Source: Beta vulgaris subsp. vulgaris (taxonomy: Eukaryota > Streptophyta > Magnoliopsida > Caryophyllales > Amaranthaceae). From it: DNA of 64,000 nucleotides. The position numbers and the translations under genes are program-made. The notes beneath the pieces are model-generated. The model had not been told where the DNA came from, searched no databases, and was given only the letters and a program-made list of their open reading frames with translations. This document shows, one piece after another, positions 43,174 through 55,300 of this stretch. Location: the NCBI RefSeq assembly GCF_026745355.1, contig NC_079208.1, positions 47,564,077-47,628,076 of the forward strand, given 5' to 3'. Numbering within the stretch: position 1 is the first letter of the stretch; the number at the start of each line of letters is the position of its first letter.

Positions 43174-44944
43174 GAGATAGCACCACGTGACATAGAACCT
43201 TGCTTAGGAACACCTTTTAATATATTAGTATAGATATGTTGTTAAAGTTATAATCCATAATATAATAATTTTGAGTTCTATTTTTAACCTTTTAATTTAT
43301 ACTATTATCTAAAGTAAAATCCTAAATCCTACGTGGCAAGCTCACAATCACCAAGCAATTCTAGAGCTTCACAAACTAAAACTCTCAAATCGGGTGTCCA
43401 CGTGGCAATTTATAATATTGTGGCCGAAAAGTATTTGAAAAATGCAAAAAAAATAATAATCGTGATTTATGTTGATTAATTTTCTAAGTTAGGCAATTAA
43501 TATCATGATATCATATGAGATTTTCGGAAATCAAGCATATCTTGTTTATATATTAATGTGATTGACGTTAATTATGGTTACAATTACGTAATTAAATCTC
43601 AAATTGATATACTTTTGGCCGAAATTTTTAATTGACATATTGGTTATGTTCGAAAATTTTACTAACCAACTAAACATGACAATTAATTTAAATTATCAAC
43701 CAATCTTAATTATTGCCTCCGTTAATGGTAATTGTCAATCAATCACTTAATTTAAATTGATAGTATCCGAAATTCTTAAAAAAATTCTTAGCATGGTAAT
43801 AAAATTAATTTATCAATCAATATTTATGCTAATTGTCAATCAACCATAATTTTGGGTACGAATTAGCTAATTAACATTAATATGCAAAATAAACATAACA
43901 TTTTTTTGTATACATAGTGAAGTTTTCTCTTCAAACATCACAACTCATTTTCGTCTTTTCAGTTCGTATATTGATGTCAACTTCTTCCCCTATCTCTAAG
44001 TCAATATTATGTTCTCCACAAAACATAAGAGAAGCACAAAATCCAAACAAAAAATGGCTCCTTAAAGTTGAATGTTCGAATTTTCTAGATTTTGAATATA
44101 TGGTTTTAACACTTTTTCTCGGAGGCCATCTTTATTTTCACAATGTGTCTAGTATGCTCACATATCATTTTAATAGAAGTAATGAGGTTTGGGCATATGT
44201 AGAAGACGTTAAGACAATAATACATGGTTTTCGTCCATATTTTGATTTTCGAACATGATGTTATATGATCTACAATGCATTCCATCAAGAGCTTACAAGA
44301 TTGATGATGATTATTTTGAAGATATATTGATTTAAACAATACGGAATGTTGTGGCGTTAACAACAAAGTATTGGTTGATTATCTATCAATTGATTAAAAC
44401 GTAGTAATTAAAGTCATTATATTGTTTTTTTACTATATTTAAATTTGAATAATGTAGTTGTCATAACATTTTTTTATCTAGATCCTTTTTTAATTTTTTT
44501 TTCATATTCAATTTGTAATAAAATCGAATATGTAATAAGATTGATCTACTTCTTTATGATCTTTATCTATGTACTTATTTTTTTTCTCGCATGTCACTAT
44601 CAATTTATTAATTACTTTGGTTTCTCACCATCAACTACTATTTAGTAATTGGATTCTTTGTCCAATGTATATATTTTTATGATGCATTTATAATGAAATT
44701 GAACCAGTTTGACCCATTTAAAGGTTTCACCATCAATTAATTAAAAACAATGACCTACCAAATTAAGTGCAAAAGTTACACCAAATGGCAATAAAGTTTT
44801 CCCTAACCTACATGTTCATCTCTTTATATATAGTCTAGCTCTTTTTTTTAATCCACCAATTTACATCAAAAAAAATTTGGCTATCTCCTATGTATTTTTC
44901 TCTCTTGAAGTTCCATACTTAACAATCTAATAATCTCAAAGTAA
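43174..44944. other. AT-rich intergenic DNA
   Basis: One frame, 43917-44258 (+, 113 codons), includes NKKWLLKVECSNFLDFEY but has no family I recognise. 43440-43900 repeats 'caattaatttaaat..tcaatca' phrases. Confidence 0.4.
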
Positions 44945-44959
44945 GCAATCAATTTAAAG

Positions 44960-45187
44960 GATCCTCAAATTGCCAAGCATGTCAATGAGGTAGTGATCGA
45001 ATTTCTTGACCATTGGTCCACGGTTGATGAGAAGATTGTCAAATCTCTTCAAGCATTTGACAAACTAGAAGAAGAAGGGATGGAAACTATGGGTTACATT
45101 GGTATGATTATTCAATTTCATAATCAAATTGAAGTTGCCACAAAAAAAGCAAAGTATACGGTTGAGTTTATGGAAACTCTAATGTAG
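44960..45187 (+). pseudogene. Unknown short helical ORF remnant
   Basis: The frame reads DPQIAKHVNEVVIEFLDHWS, VDEKIVKSLQAFDKLEEEGM and QIEVATKKAKYTVEFMETLM before a stop. It looks alpha-helical and coding in character, but there is no obvious start nearby. It may be an exon of a lost gene. Family not recognised. Confidence 0.3.
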
Positions 45188-45937
45188 AAATAACTAACAA
45201 AATCTAATGTTTGTTGTTAGTATTAGTCATCGGTCATGGTGAAGGATTTATATAAGTTCAAGTTGTTTTTTTTAGTTCAAGTTGTTATGTTTAGTTGAAG
45301 TTGTTTTTTTTTTTTCATCATGGCTTTTTCCAAATTCGTACTCTTTGATGTTGTTGAAGTGCATCATTTCATTGTGTTGTTTGTATTAATCGCTTAGTTT
45401 TAATGTAAGATATTATGGTACTTTTATAGAAATTTATTTGTGTTTAATATATGTTTGTTATTATTTGTTTATATTTTTGTAGTTACTATTCAAATTTTAG
45501 ACAGACTATTTAATTACTATACCAATATTTATCAGACTAAAAAAATCGTGCCAAATAAAACCCCCCAAAAAACTATTCTTCTCAAAAGTATACATTTTTA
45601 AAATTTAAAAGACAATTTTCGTTTAAAGGATTCGACTTTATTATTTTAAAATATATAAGGTAACATGTTACTGTGTAATTGGAAATTTTTATTTATGACA
45701 ATATTTTTATTTTAGGTATTTGAGTGATTCTTGCAAACAAGTATTGTTATAATTGATTCTTTTAGTATTATGTTATAAAATCGAATCATATATCATGAAA
45801 ATTCTAATTCTAGCACTATAAATATCCTATATATTTCATTGTACTAATACCTATTTCATACACAATAAATCAATCCATTAAAATCGGTCACCCTATTTTT
45901 TGTGGCTAAATGGACAACGAATATATTTTTTTGATGA

Positions 45938-46261
45938 GAAAAGTATGGTATTAACATTATTCCGTTCAGGTCATTTAAAATAATACCAAATACTCTAATT
46001 AAGATGGCATTGGAAGGGAGTGTAGAATGTCGGAAGAAAATTCGCTATAATTTTTTGACTATGTGGATAGAAAATAAAATTACTATACAATCGGATTTAT
46101 TTTTATGGGATAATAAGATAAAATGTGAGGTCAAAAGGAACCTTTGGAAAGGTTATGATTACTATTATGAAGTTTCAGATGAACCTAGCATAGTATGTAA
46201 TGCTTGCAAATGTAATCGAGAACTTGTGTTCTTCCTATCATTTACTCCATCCTTTTCCTAA
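45938..46261 (+). pseudogene. F-box protein (At1g67623-like) C-terminal fragment
   Basis: The frame gives KYGINIIPFRSFKIIPNTLI, then EGSVECRKKIRYNFLTMWIE, closely matching the last exon of the F-box relic at 47295-48023 (VECRKKVCSNFSGLWIENKI). It adds IVCNACKCNRELVFFL, a Cys-rich tail typical of this plant F-box subfamily. No F-box is present upstream. The tail runs into a Stowaway MITE at 46245. Confidence 0.6.
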
Positions 46262-46557
46262 AAATCTTTCATCTTTCCGTTTAAGTGCGTTTCCAAAAAA
46301 TCTTTCCTCTTTTACTTTATCTCTTATTTGGATTTTTTCCCCTTTTTACCCTCTCATGTCCCTATCATATGGCCCACCATCACATTATTAATTCAATTTT
46401 ATTTCATTTCTCTCTCCTACTTTAACCCCTTTTTATTTATTTATTTATCTTAATCCCTTTCTCTCTCATACTTTACCCACCCCACACCCATACAAATTGA
46501 TTCTCATTGGTATTTGTAGTAACAGTAACAAGGAAGATCTTTAGAAAACGGAGGGAG
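46245..46557. mobile_element. Stowaway-type MITE
   Basis: Ends CTCCATCCTTTTCCTAAAAA and the complement of CTCCCTCCGTTTTCTAAAGA; TA duplication at 46243-46244 and 46558-46559. 313 bp, no coding. It is inserted in the tail of the F-box fragment. Confidence 0.85.
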
Positions 46558-46559
46558 TA

Positions 46560-47280
46560 TGTCATAATTATAATTAGATTTTTATTTTTTCATTAATATA
46601 TTGTTTAAGTGTTGTCTCCATATTGTATCATCAATATATATTATGGATAGCAATTGTTTACTAAATGTAAGTTTCTTTTAATTTCGTACCACATCCATCA
46701 ATTATTTTTAGTCATCATATAGACGACAACAATAACGTAACTTTTATTTAATTTTATGAAGTAGTAAAAAAGGTTTATTTTTTTTTGGGGAAAATAATTA
46801 TTTGCTTGGTAAAAGAATTTTTTTTGAATTAAGTAATAAAATAGTTTAAAAATAGAGTTGATTAGTAGGCAATTTTTGGATTTTTCGAAACAAGTAAAAG
46901 TAAAAAAAAAAACTTGTCAACTAAAACTTGTCTTTTCAAATTTATTTTGAATAAGTCATATCTTTGGTTAAAATATATACATTTAACAAGTTTTAAAAGG
47001 TAAATAACTATAATTGCACATCTTTATAATTTAGCATATATTAAGATTTATTTTTATTTAGGAAAATGAACATTCACAAAATCAAATCTTATGAAAATGG
47101 ATTTATTGTACAAAAAATCATGTAATATAGGTAAGTTTAGTAATATTTCGTAAAAAAACATATATATAATGTATTCTTGATGCCTAAATTTATTGTACTT
47201 ATAAATAAGTTATTTATACAACTTACATGATTTGAAATTTTATAAAGCTCTGAGCTAATTCTTACTATGAAACCTCAATA
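46560..47280. other. AT-rich intergenic DNA
   Basis: No frame, repeat structure or RNA gene was recognised. Confidence 0.5.
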
Positions 47281-47294
47281 TCAAAATATATGTA

Positions 47295-48023
47295 CAATAG
47301 AACGTCTTCCCAAAGAAATTGTCGTGATATTATTTCACGTGTTGGAGGTAATTCTATCAGTGATTTATTTAGGTGCAAAGTAAGGTACGATACATGTTCA
47401 GCAAATTATTCATATGTTTTTAAATTATTTATATATAACGTCTATACACAATCATTCTTTTGATATAGTTGCAAGGCACTCAATATTATTTGTGAGGATG
47501 ACAAAGTTCTACAAAAGTTATCAATAGAAAGCTTGCTAAGCGTATCGTGGGATCACATTGATAAGATGGATTTTTTATTTACACGATGTTTAGAATGCAA
47601 CAACCTTGAGGTTATTGTTCGAGTTGGAATGATAACTTTTTTACAATATTTTCTTCAACATATTTATAAATTGATAGGCCTTGAAATACACATTATAAAA
47701 CAATGATATATGATGTTTTTGCAGGTCTATTTTACATTGTTTTATTCATATATTTATATGATTTTAATAGGTATACTTTTTTTACTCAATCGAAGATAGA
47801 AGATGGTATTGCATTTTTCGAAAAAGCATCAAATGAAGGATATTTAGTGGCAACTTAGTTGTTGGGACTTATATATCTATGTAGTAAAGACGCGAGTTAC
47901 AAGAAACTTGGTTTCAAAAAGATACCAAGGACATTGATGAAGATGGATTCGAAAGAGATTGTAGAATGTAGGAAGAAAGTTTGTTCTAATTTCTCGGGAT
48001 TATGGATAGAAAATAAGATAAAA
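47295..48023 (+). pseudogene. F-box protein (At1g67623-like) pseudogene, three exons
   Basis: Exon 1 (47295 to about 47382) reads RLPKEIVV and, after a one-base shift, IISRVGGNSISDLFRCK: the F-box, which binds SKP1 in SCF ubiquitin ligases. Exon 2 (about 47469-47627) reads CKALNIICEDDKVLQKLSIE and SWDHIDKMDFLFTRCLECNN. Exon 3 (about 47771-48023) reads KIEDGIAFFEKASNEGYLVA, a stop, LLGLIYLCSKDASYKKLGFK and the VECRKK tail. One frameshift and one in-frame TAG kill it. The Sel1-like 'EDGIAFFEKASNEGY' repeat is normal for this subfamily. Confidence 0.7.
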
Positions 48024-49316
48024 TAATATGTACTGTTTTATAGTGCTTTGAGTATCCAATAATTCCCAAGAAAAGAGGCAAAAGAAAAAGATAAATCCAC
48101 TAAAAGAATCAAAATTGTAGGCGATTTTTCCATGATAATTCTAGCTATGGTTTATTCTATAATAGTCTAAATATGGGTGGTGCCTTTCCTAAATGAACGA
48201 GTGACATGAAAAAATAGATTTAGAAGGTTAAATGATAATCTGTTGACCCCTAGTTGGATAGGCAAAGAGGGAAATGAGGTGAGAAAGGAAGAAACAACTA
48301 GGTGAACATTAAAAAGAATCAGTTTAAGTTAACAATCATATGATATTAATCTGAGAAGACACCGCTTATAGTTGGGATTTCTAAAAACATTTATAATCGA
48401 CTTATTATATGAAAATTGCTTATATTTGAGATTCTTCTTAATTATGAAACTGTCTGAAGGAAGATTTTTCAAATGAAAACATGAGAGCTACGAAAACAGT
48501 TATAACACGACAAACTACGTCTAACGATGACGATAAGGGTGTGCATGGACTCAGGCGCCTACCCATTTTTAAGGGTCCGGGCCTAGAATTTTGAGATCCA
48601 TTGGCTCTAGATCAGATTTGGGTTTGGGTGTAAATAAACGGATCTAGGTCTGATAGATTCAGACCCAGACCCGCCCCACAGATCCATGTTCTTTATATAT
48701 ATATATATACACACACTCACGATGATACTAATAACGGTTTTTTCACCAAATATCTCGACAAATCACGAAATTTATCATATACCCTCAATATTTCAAATAT
48801 TCGCCATATACCCCTGAGTTTTGAAAAACGTTCACTAGATGCTCTTTTTCTAACGGACATTAAGTTATCGTTTGCGTTATTTACATTTTTACCATTATTA
48901 ACCCTCAACGCTAACCTTAAAACCCCTAAATCCTAAAAACCTAAGGCTAATCATAACCCCTAACTCTAATCCACTATTATCAATATCATTATTTTGACTT
49001 TTGATCTACTAACATGACTTTCAATAGGCTAACCCTAAAATATATTTTTATGATTCGATTCATCTCAACCCTAAAATATAATAAGTTATAAATTTATAAT
49101 ACTTCATCAAAAGTCAAAATAAGATCATCTAATAGTAGGAGCGAAATAATTTTTTTAAAATTTTTTTTAGTTGTTATGAGCAAGTACATACCTATGAGGC
49201 TATGACTCTACTAGGCTAATTGGGCAGCCAGCGTTAACAACTTAACACAACCAAATTCGGCATTGTAGCTAAAGCACAGTGCAAATTTCAGTGTTGAAGC
49301 ACCAAAATCATCAGTA
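48024..49316. other. Intergenic; hAT-like MITE remnant near 48540-48700
   Basis: GGGTGTGCATGGACTCAGGC near 48538 and 'gacccgccccacagatccatg' near 48670 resemble ends of GGGTGTGCA-type MITEs, followed by 'tatatatatata'. 48900-48960 has degenerate CCCTAAA-like words. No gene was recognised. The APE1L promoter must lie in the last few hundred bases; no clear TATA box was picked. Confidence 0.4.
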
Positions 49317-52300
49317 ATGTCTCTGAAACGATTTTTCCAACCAATACAAAAAGATGGCTCTTCCAAGAAAACCAAACCAGACAATGAGGAAGACGACACA
49401 CAAACTGAGGACGCCCATAGAAGAGAGCCCTTAAAATTCTTGACATGGAACGCTAATAGTTTACTTCTTCGTGCCAAAAACAACTGGCCTGAATTCTCAA
49501 ACCTCGTTTCTACTCTTGATCCTGATATCATTGCTATACAGGTGAAACAAAACAAACTCTTCTTCTTCAATATCGCCTTATTTTATCATCTGGGTATTTG
49601 CTTAATTTGCTAACTTTTGCATTTTCAATTTATGGATTTCTGGGGTTTATAGTGGAATTTTAGTATGTGGGTTTTGCTTTTTTTTTTTTTTTTTTTTTTT
49701 TTTGACTTGGGTGGGTTGATAATAATGATGTGCATTGTCTTTTCTTGTTGTAGAAAATTGGAATTCTGCCGCACTGTGCTGTTATAAATTATAATGCTAC
49801 TTGGATATGCTATAATTTGTTGATTTTTTAGAGGGTTTTGTTTGAGAGGTTTTTTAGCATGTTAGTAGCAAATTTTTGTTGGTTCAACTTATTTTTGTGT
49901 TAATGTGTGTTCTTTGTGTTTGCTTAGAAAATGGGGAGAAATGAGAGCATTGTGTTTTATGAGTTGTAGGCTTGTAGCTAAAGAGGAAAACGTCTTTTTT
50001 TGTTGTTCCTACTCAGATCATAATGTAAGGGATGACACATGACCAAGAACTAAGATGAGTTTCTCTGGAAACAAAAAATATTTGATCTTTGGAGGGATGA
50101 AACCCTATGGAGTCTCTTATATTATCTGAATAATTTTGTACTTGTTATTGAAGCAGTAGGTTTGGGAAATTTGACCATACTCATATATTCTTATGGAGCT
50201 TGGGATACAGGTTTTCATTGATGGAAAGATATAATGCTAGATTTAAGAAAGATTAAGCTAGGTAGGGTACTAGAGACCCGTTAAAATGACACTTGAGACC
50301 TGTAATCTGGATGATCGTACTCCCTACTGTACTTTTGCCCTCATTCATTATTGCTCTATATTCTTGTAGAGTTCTATCACCTCGATAAATCTAACAGGGC
50401 TCCTGCATAACATGAGGTAGGGGGGGTCAAATGTACATCATCTCACCTATGAAAAAGATTAAAACTATGAAGAGGATCTTCTAGTATTCTTACAGAGTGG
50501 TTTGTTTTATTGACTGGTTGGATCAATTGCTTACAAGATCTTTACATAGAACATGTTACAAGTAGCTCATTCATGGTAGGAAGTAAGGATGCCTTCGGCT
50601 GGTTCCAAGGGTGCACCTAAAAACCAAGGAGAGCTGAAAGATGATACAAATGCTTCACGTGAAGAAAAGAAGGTAAATGTTCCCTTTTCATAGCTGATTA
50701 ATACTGTGTTCAATGTTGTAATAAGATATGAACATTGAATACAGTATTAGTTCTGATTCTCAATGCTCTCGTGACAAATCATTCAGGTGTTGATGCGTGC
50801 CCTTGCAAGTCCTCCATTTGGAAACTATCGTGTATGGTGGTCTCTTTCAGATTCCAAGTATGCTGGGACTGCATTGTTAGTGAAGAAATGTTTCAAGCCG
50901 AAGAAGATCTCCTTCTCTCTGGATCCTGCAGGTTTCACTTGAAATTAGATGACTTCCTTAAAGCTTTTGATTGATTATTTTCTTTTATGATGTTCCTGCC
51001 AATGGTTCATCTTGCTTTGACTCTTTCAATACTGCTCTCTGTGGACCACATAGTCATTATGGCATTTCCGTTAAAAGTAGTTTCATCAATATCAAAGAGA
51101 TCTATGACAGCGCTAGGACTAGGAGTTGGAGATATATAGATATTTTGATGTAGTTTAACTAAAAACAATAGGCACTCTAGATTGCTATCTCTCGTTGGGC
51201 ATACGCTTGTAGCTTTTTTTTGGCAACCAATTCTCATGCCTGTGTATGTAGTTTTGGCTGCAAAGAAAAAGCTTTTTGTCAGTCAACTGGCTCAACTCAA
51301 TGTGCACTTGGGTTATAAATCAGATGGCCTCGCCATTATATGGAGTTGCATGATTGGTGATTGTGAGTTTCTGACAATAATGCTCAGCAATCGGGTTGGT
51401 AAATATGGTCTAGGACTTTAACTCGTGTCTACAAGCAGCATGAAGCATTTATCTTGTAGGCCTTGATGCTGGCAGCTGGCTCTCTTCTTTTTTTATTGTG
51501 TTTTTGTGGATGGTTGTTTCATGCACTCCTGTAAGGCTAGAACATCTTCTGCTTTTCTATTCGGTATAAATAAACATTCATTTCTTATGTGAACCCTATG
51601 AGGTTGCACTGTATCCATTTTTGTCCTTTTTTACACCCTCTTTGGCATTTATATGTACCCTTGTTTAGGTTGAGCTGGGTCCAATCTTGTTATTTGAGAG
51701 AAGCTATATTGTTGCCTGGAAAAGAAGGACAAAAAGGGTTGGCTTGCCGGAGTATGGAAGATGATTTTGTTAGCAATTTGGTGGTGCACTTGGAAACAGT
51801 TCATCAGATATTTGATGTTTTAGCTTCCACTCATTAAGGTTTCAAGTCCCAACTTTTGAGAATTTTGTATCATTGTTACATGGAACGCAGAACGTTCCGG
51901 AACGTGGTATGGAAACGGGAACGCGGAACGCAGCCTCTAAGATAAACCAGATGGACCCCTAGATCACGTACCACGTTCCGTGTTTCGGGACGCGTCCCCT
52001 GGAACGTGGGACGTGGCCACGTGCCACATTCCCGGTATCAATGTTTTGTATAGCGGGAGTCAAGTTTTAGTCTTGGACCGCCACTTGACTTTTCTTGAAT
52101 TTGTAGATATATTGCTGTATGATAGCTTTAGGGCTTGACCCTCTTTGTCCTTACCCCTCCTGTTGTACATGACTGACACTCTCTAGGGGTCCTTCAGATA
52201 TAATTCTACAATTATTAACAAAAAGATAGAAAAAGAGATAGTATGATGTCGAACTTTCTTGATCCAGGTAAAATAGCAAACTTAGCTTTGCTATATTGAA

Positions 52301-55300
52301 CCAAAGCTCTTATTGGAGTAACCGTTAGTATCTTGCATCCCACAAATCTCCTCCCTGATGCAGTGAGGAGAACATTTACATCAGTGACGATAACATCATA
52401 AAAGTATGTTTCTTTTATGAAAATCACTCCAAATTTTTTGGAACATTTCTAATTTTTCCGTTTCTTTTAGGGCATCCAGCTACCTTTACTTCCTAAATTC
52501 TCAAATGCTGTTTAATGCTCTTGATAGTAGCGAAATGGTGAGGTAGTTTTTTTTTTTTTTTTTTGACAGGAAAATGGTGAGGTAGTTAAAATAGTAGGTT
52601 TGTTTATCCAGTCAATCTTATTTGATAAGAATGCAAAAGGTTTTTTTGGTTGTACTTAGGTGACTATTTCGTGCTAGTAATTAACTTCACTAGAAACTTA
52701 TCTCCATAAGCTTGGTAAAGTAGTATTATATGTAAATATTGTTCAAACTTGAAAGGTGTTCAACTGCTCACTATTTCATAAATACTAATACTATATGTCA
52801 TTCTTATTCCAATTTAAATTAATCTATTTAGTGCTTAATATAGTTCGAGAATACTTTTTTTATTTAACAAAGATTTTCCCTCTTACTTTGTTCCACAACA
52901 TTCTTCCCTATTTTGCTTCATTCCATTTTTGGTCTATAATGTCTGCTATGACTGCATTTGCTGATCCTTTTCTGACTTTTTAACTCATTGGATGAAGACT
53001 ATAGAGTGGAACTAGGAGGCTACTGCTTTTGTGTTATTTAATAATTCGACGTCATTTCTGTATTTTGTCATTTATGACACAAGTTGAAATTTTACTTTCA
53101 TGCTTCCTGTAGTGAAAAAGCATGAACCTGATGGTCGCTTAATACTGGCTGAATTTGAATCCTTGCGCTTTATGAATACGTATGTGCCTAATAATGGCTG
53201 GAAGGAGGAGGAATCCTCATTTATAAGGAGAAGAAAATGGGATAAGAAGATGCTTGAGCTTGTATTGCAGTTATCTGATAAGCCACTTATCTGGTCTGGT
53301 GATTTAAATGTGAGGTAATTTTCCACTAAACAGTTCATGTTCATATGTGTGCCTGTTTGATATTATTATTTGAACTTTCCTTATATACATATCTTAATTC
53401 CCAATTTGATGAATGGATCTGCCTTTATTTAGACCCTTTTTGTTTTTTTGTTTCTAAAGGTATTAATACCGTAGTTGTGGAAAACAATGACATGATGAAG
53501 AATTACATATTATGTTTATCTAATCCAATTTGAATGCTCTGTCCTAGCTTTTCATTTTATTGCTACTTAACAAGAGTTTAAGAACTGCTCCTCCTGGCTT
53601 AGGCTATTTCCTTTTCTGTTGGGGTCAGATTAGGTTCCAATCTTTTTTGTGTTTCTAGTCACTCCACTATATACTCATGCAAAATGGCAGTCCTATTACC
53701 TCTCTACTCAACAGGCTTGCCTACACTATGGAATCTTAATGGAGATTACTTCAATTTTGCGTGCTTCTATCAAGCCTAAGATCTGGGAAAAGTGGCACTC
53801 TGTTGCGTTTTTGACTGTTGATTTCACAAAATGCTGGACATTTATCTGATAACTCCAAAACATGCTGAATACATATGGATCGGATAACTAGTGTATTTCA
53901 CCAACCTAACAATCGTACATGAAATGAGATAGCTACTATTAGCACCTTATGTCACTGGATTTACATTTTGAAATAGACATTACCTTATTTATTGAAAATG
54001 AACTGATGGCATCAGTCTAGAATTCTGGTGGAAGTCGTAAAGTACATAGGATCCGCAAACCTGAAATCCTTTACCTTTCACACCTTTGTATCAAAATAGA
54101 GCAGCAACCGTCTCGAGACACCTACACATCGCCATGATTATTTGGTGGAAGTGTGGAGTCACTGTTGTATGCTGAGAAATGAAGAAAGTTGTGCGATATG
54201 GGATGGAATAGAAAATACAAGTCTCGTGTATAGAGTTGAGATAAGAAGGGGAAAAGTAGAGGAATATTGCAATCTCTTCATGTCAACTATGTATACATGA
54301 CATTGTTGACTTTCCATTCTCCCAACCAGTCCTGCTGGGCTGTCAGGCTCATTAGCCTCTAAAAAGAGTGTTGTTTTTCAATAATTGCATGTCAACTCCT
54401 TTGGTGTCACGATACTGTTATTGCCATTATTGAGTACTGTTTTGGACCAAAATTTTTTTCGTTATTATATTTATTATAACTAGAACTAGCAATATGTCAA
54501 CGGAGAAGTAAATCTGGATATCGGTAGATGCAATTCATATATGCGGACAGCCTAAAACACCAATATATATTTATTTTCTGGTGGAGAAGTATATGAGTTT
54601 AGCAACCCTTCCATAGGGCGTGTTCACGTTTCTTGAAATTTGCTTATCTGAAATTGTCTTTAGGTAGTGTTTGGGAACTTGTATTTCATTTAAAATAATG
54701 GAATTTCCAAGAAAACATTCTATATCTAGTGAATTGTGAAATTTCAAATCTAGAATTTGGAAAACATTAAAATTTGGATTCAAATAATGGATATCAAATC
54801 TAGAATTTGAATTGTGAAATTTCAATTCCATATCTAGTGTTTGGGAAACACTACAATGAATTTTGGAATTTCAATTCCATCATATTGTTTGGAGAGTTAC
54901 TAAAATTTCAATTCTAATATCTTATAATTTCCAAGAAAACATTCTTTCAAATAAGATACTAGAATTTCCAAGGAGAGCTTCTATAGAGGTCTAAAAGGAA
55001 AATGTTGTTTTTTCTATAAAGTTTTACCAATCAAAAAGAAAAAGTTAATTCAATAAGTTTACCAATAAGAAAGAAAACGTTAATTCAACAAAAAATGTAA
55101 TCTCTGTTCTATGCGCTAGCTTCCCAAAGAAGCCTTATTACTCATTTTCACAATTCCATCATCATCCATTTCCTGAGGAAATTTGTTGAGCAGTTATGCC
55201 AATGAGACAAAGGAAAAATTTCAATTAATTGTTGAAATATTGGAGAGATATTTGCCATAAAAAAAAAAAAGCTACCCAAACAGATAAGAGGCATAGAGCA

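Noticed and set aside
48900..48970. Telomere-like CCCTAAA words
   Set aside because: Only scattered degenerate matches, not a tandem array.
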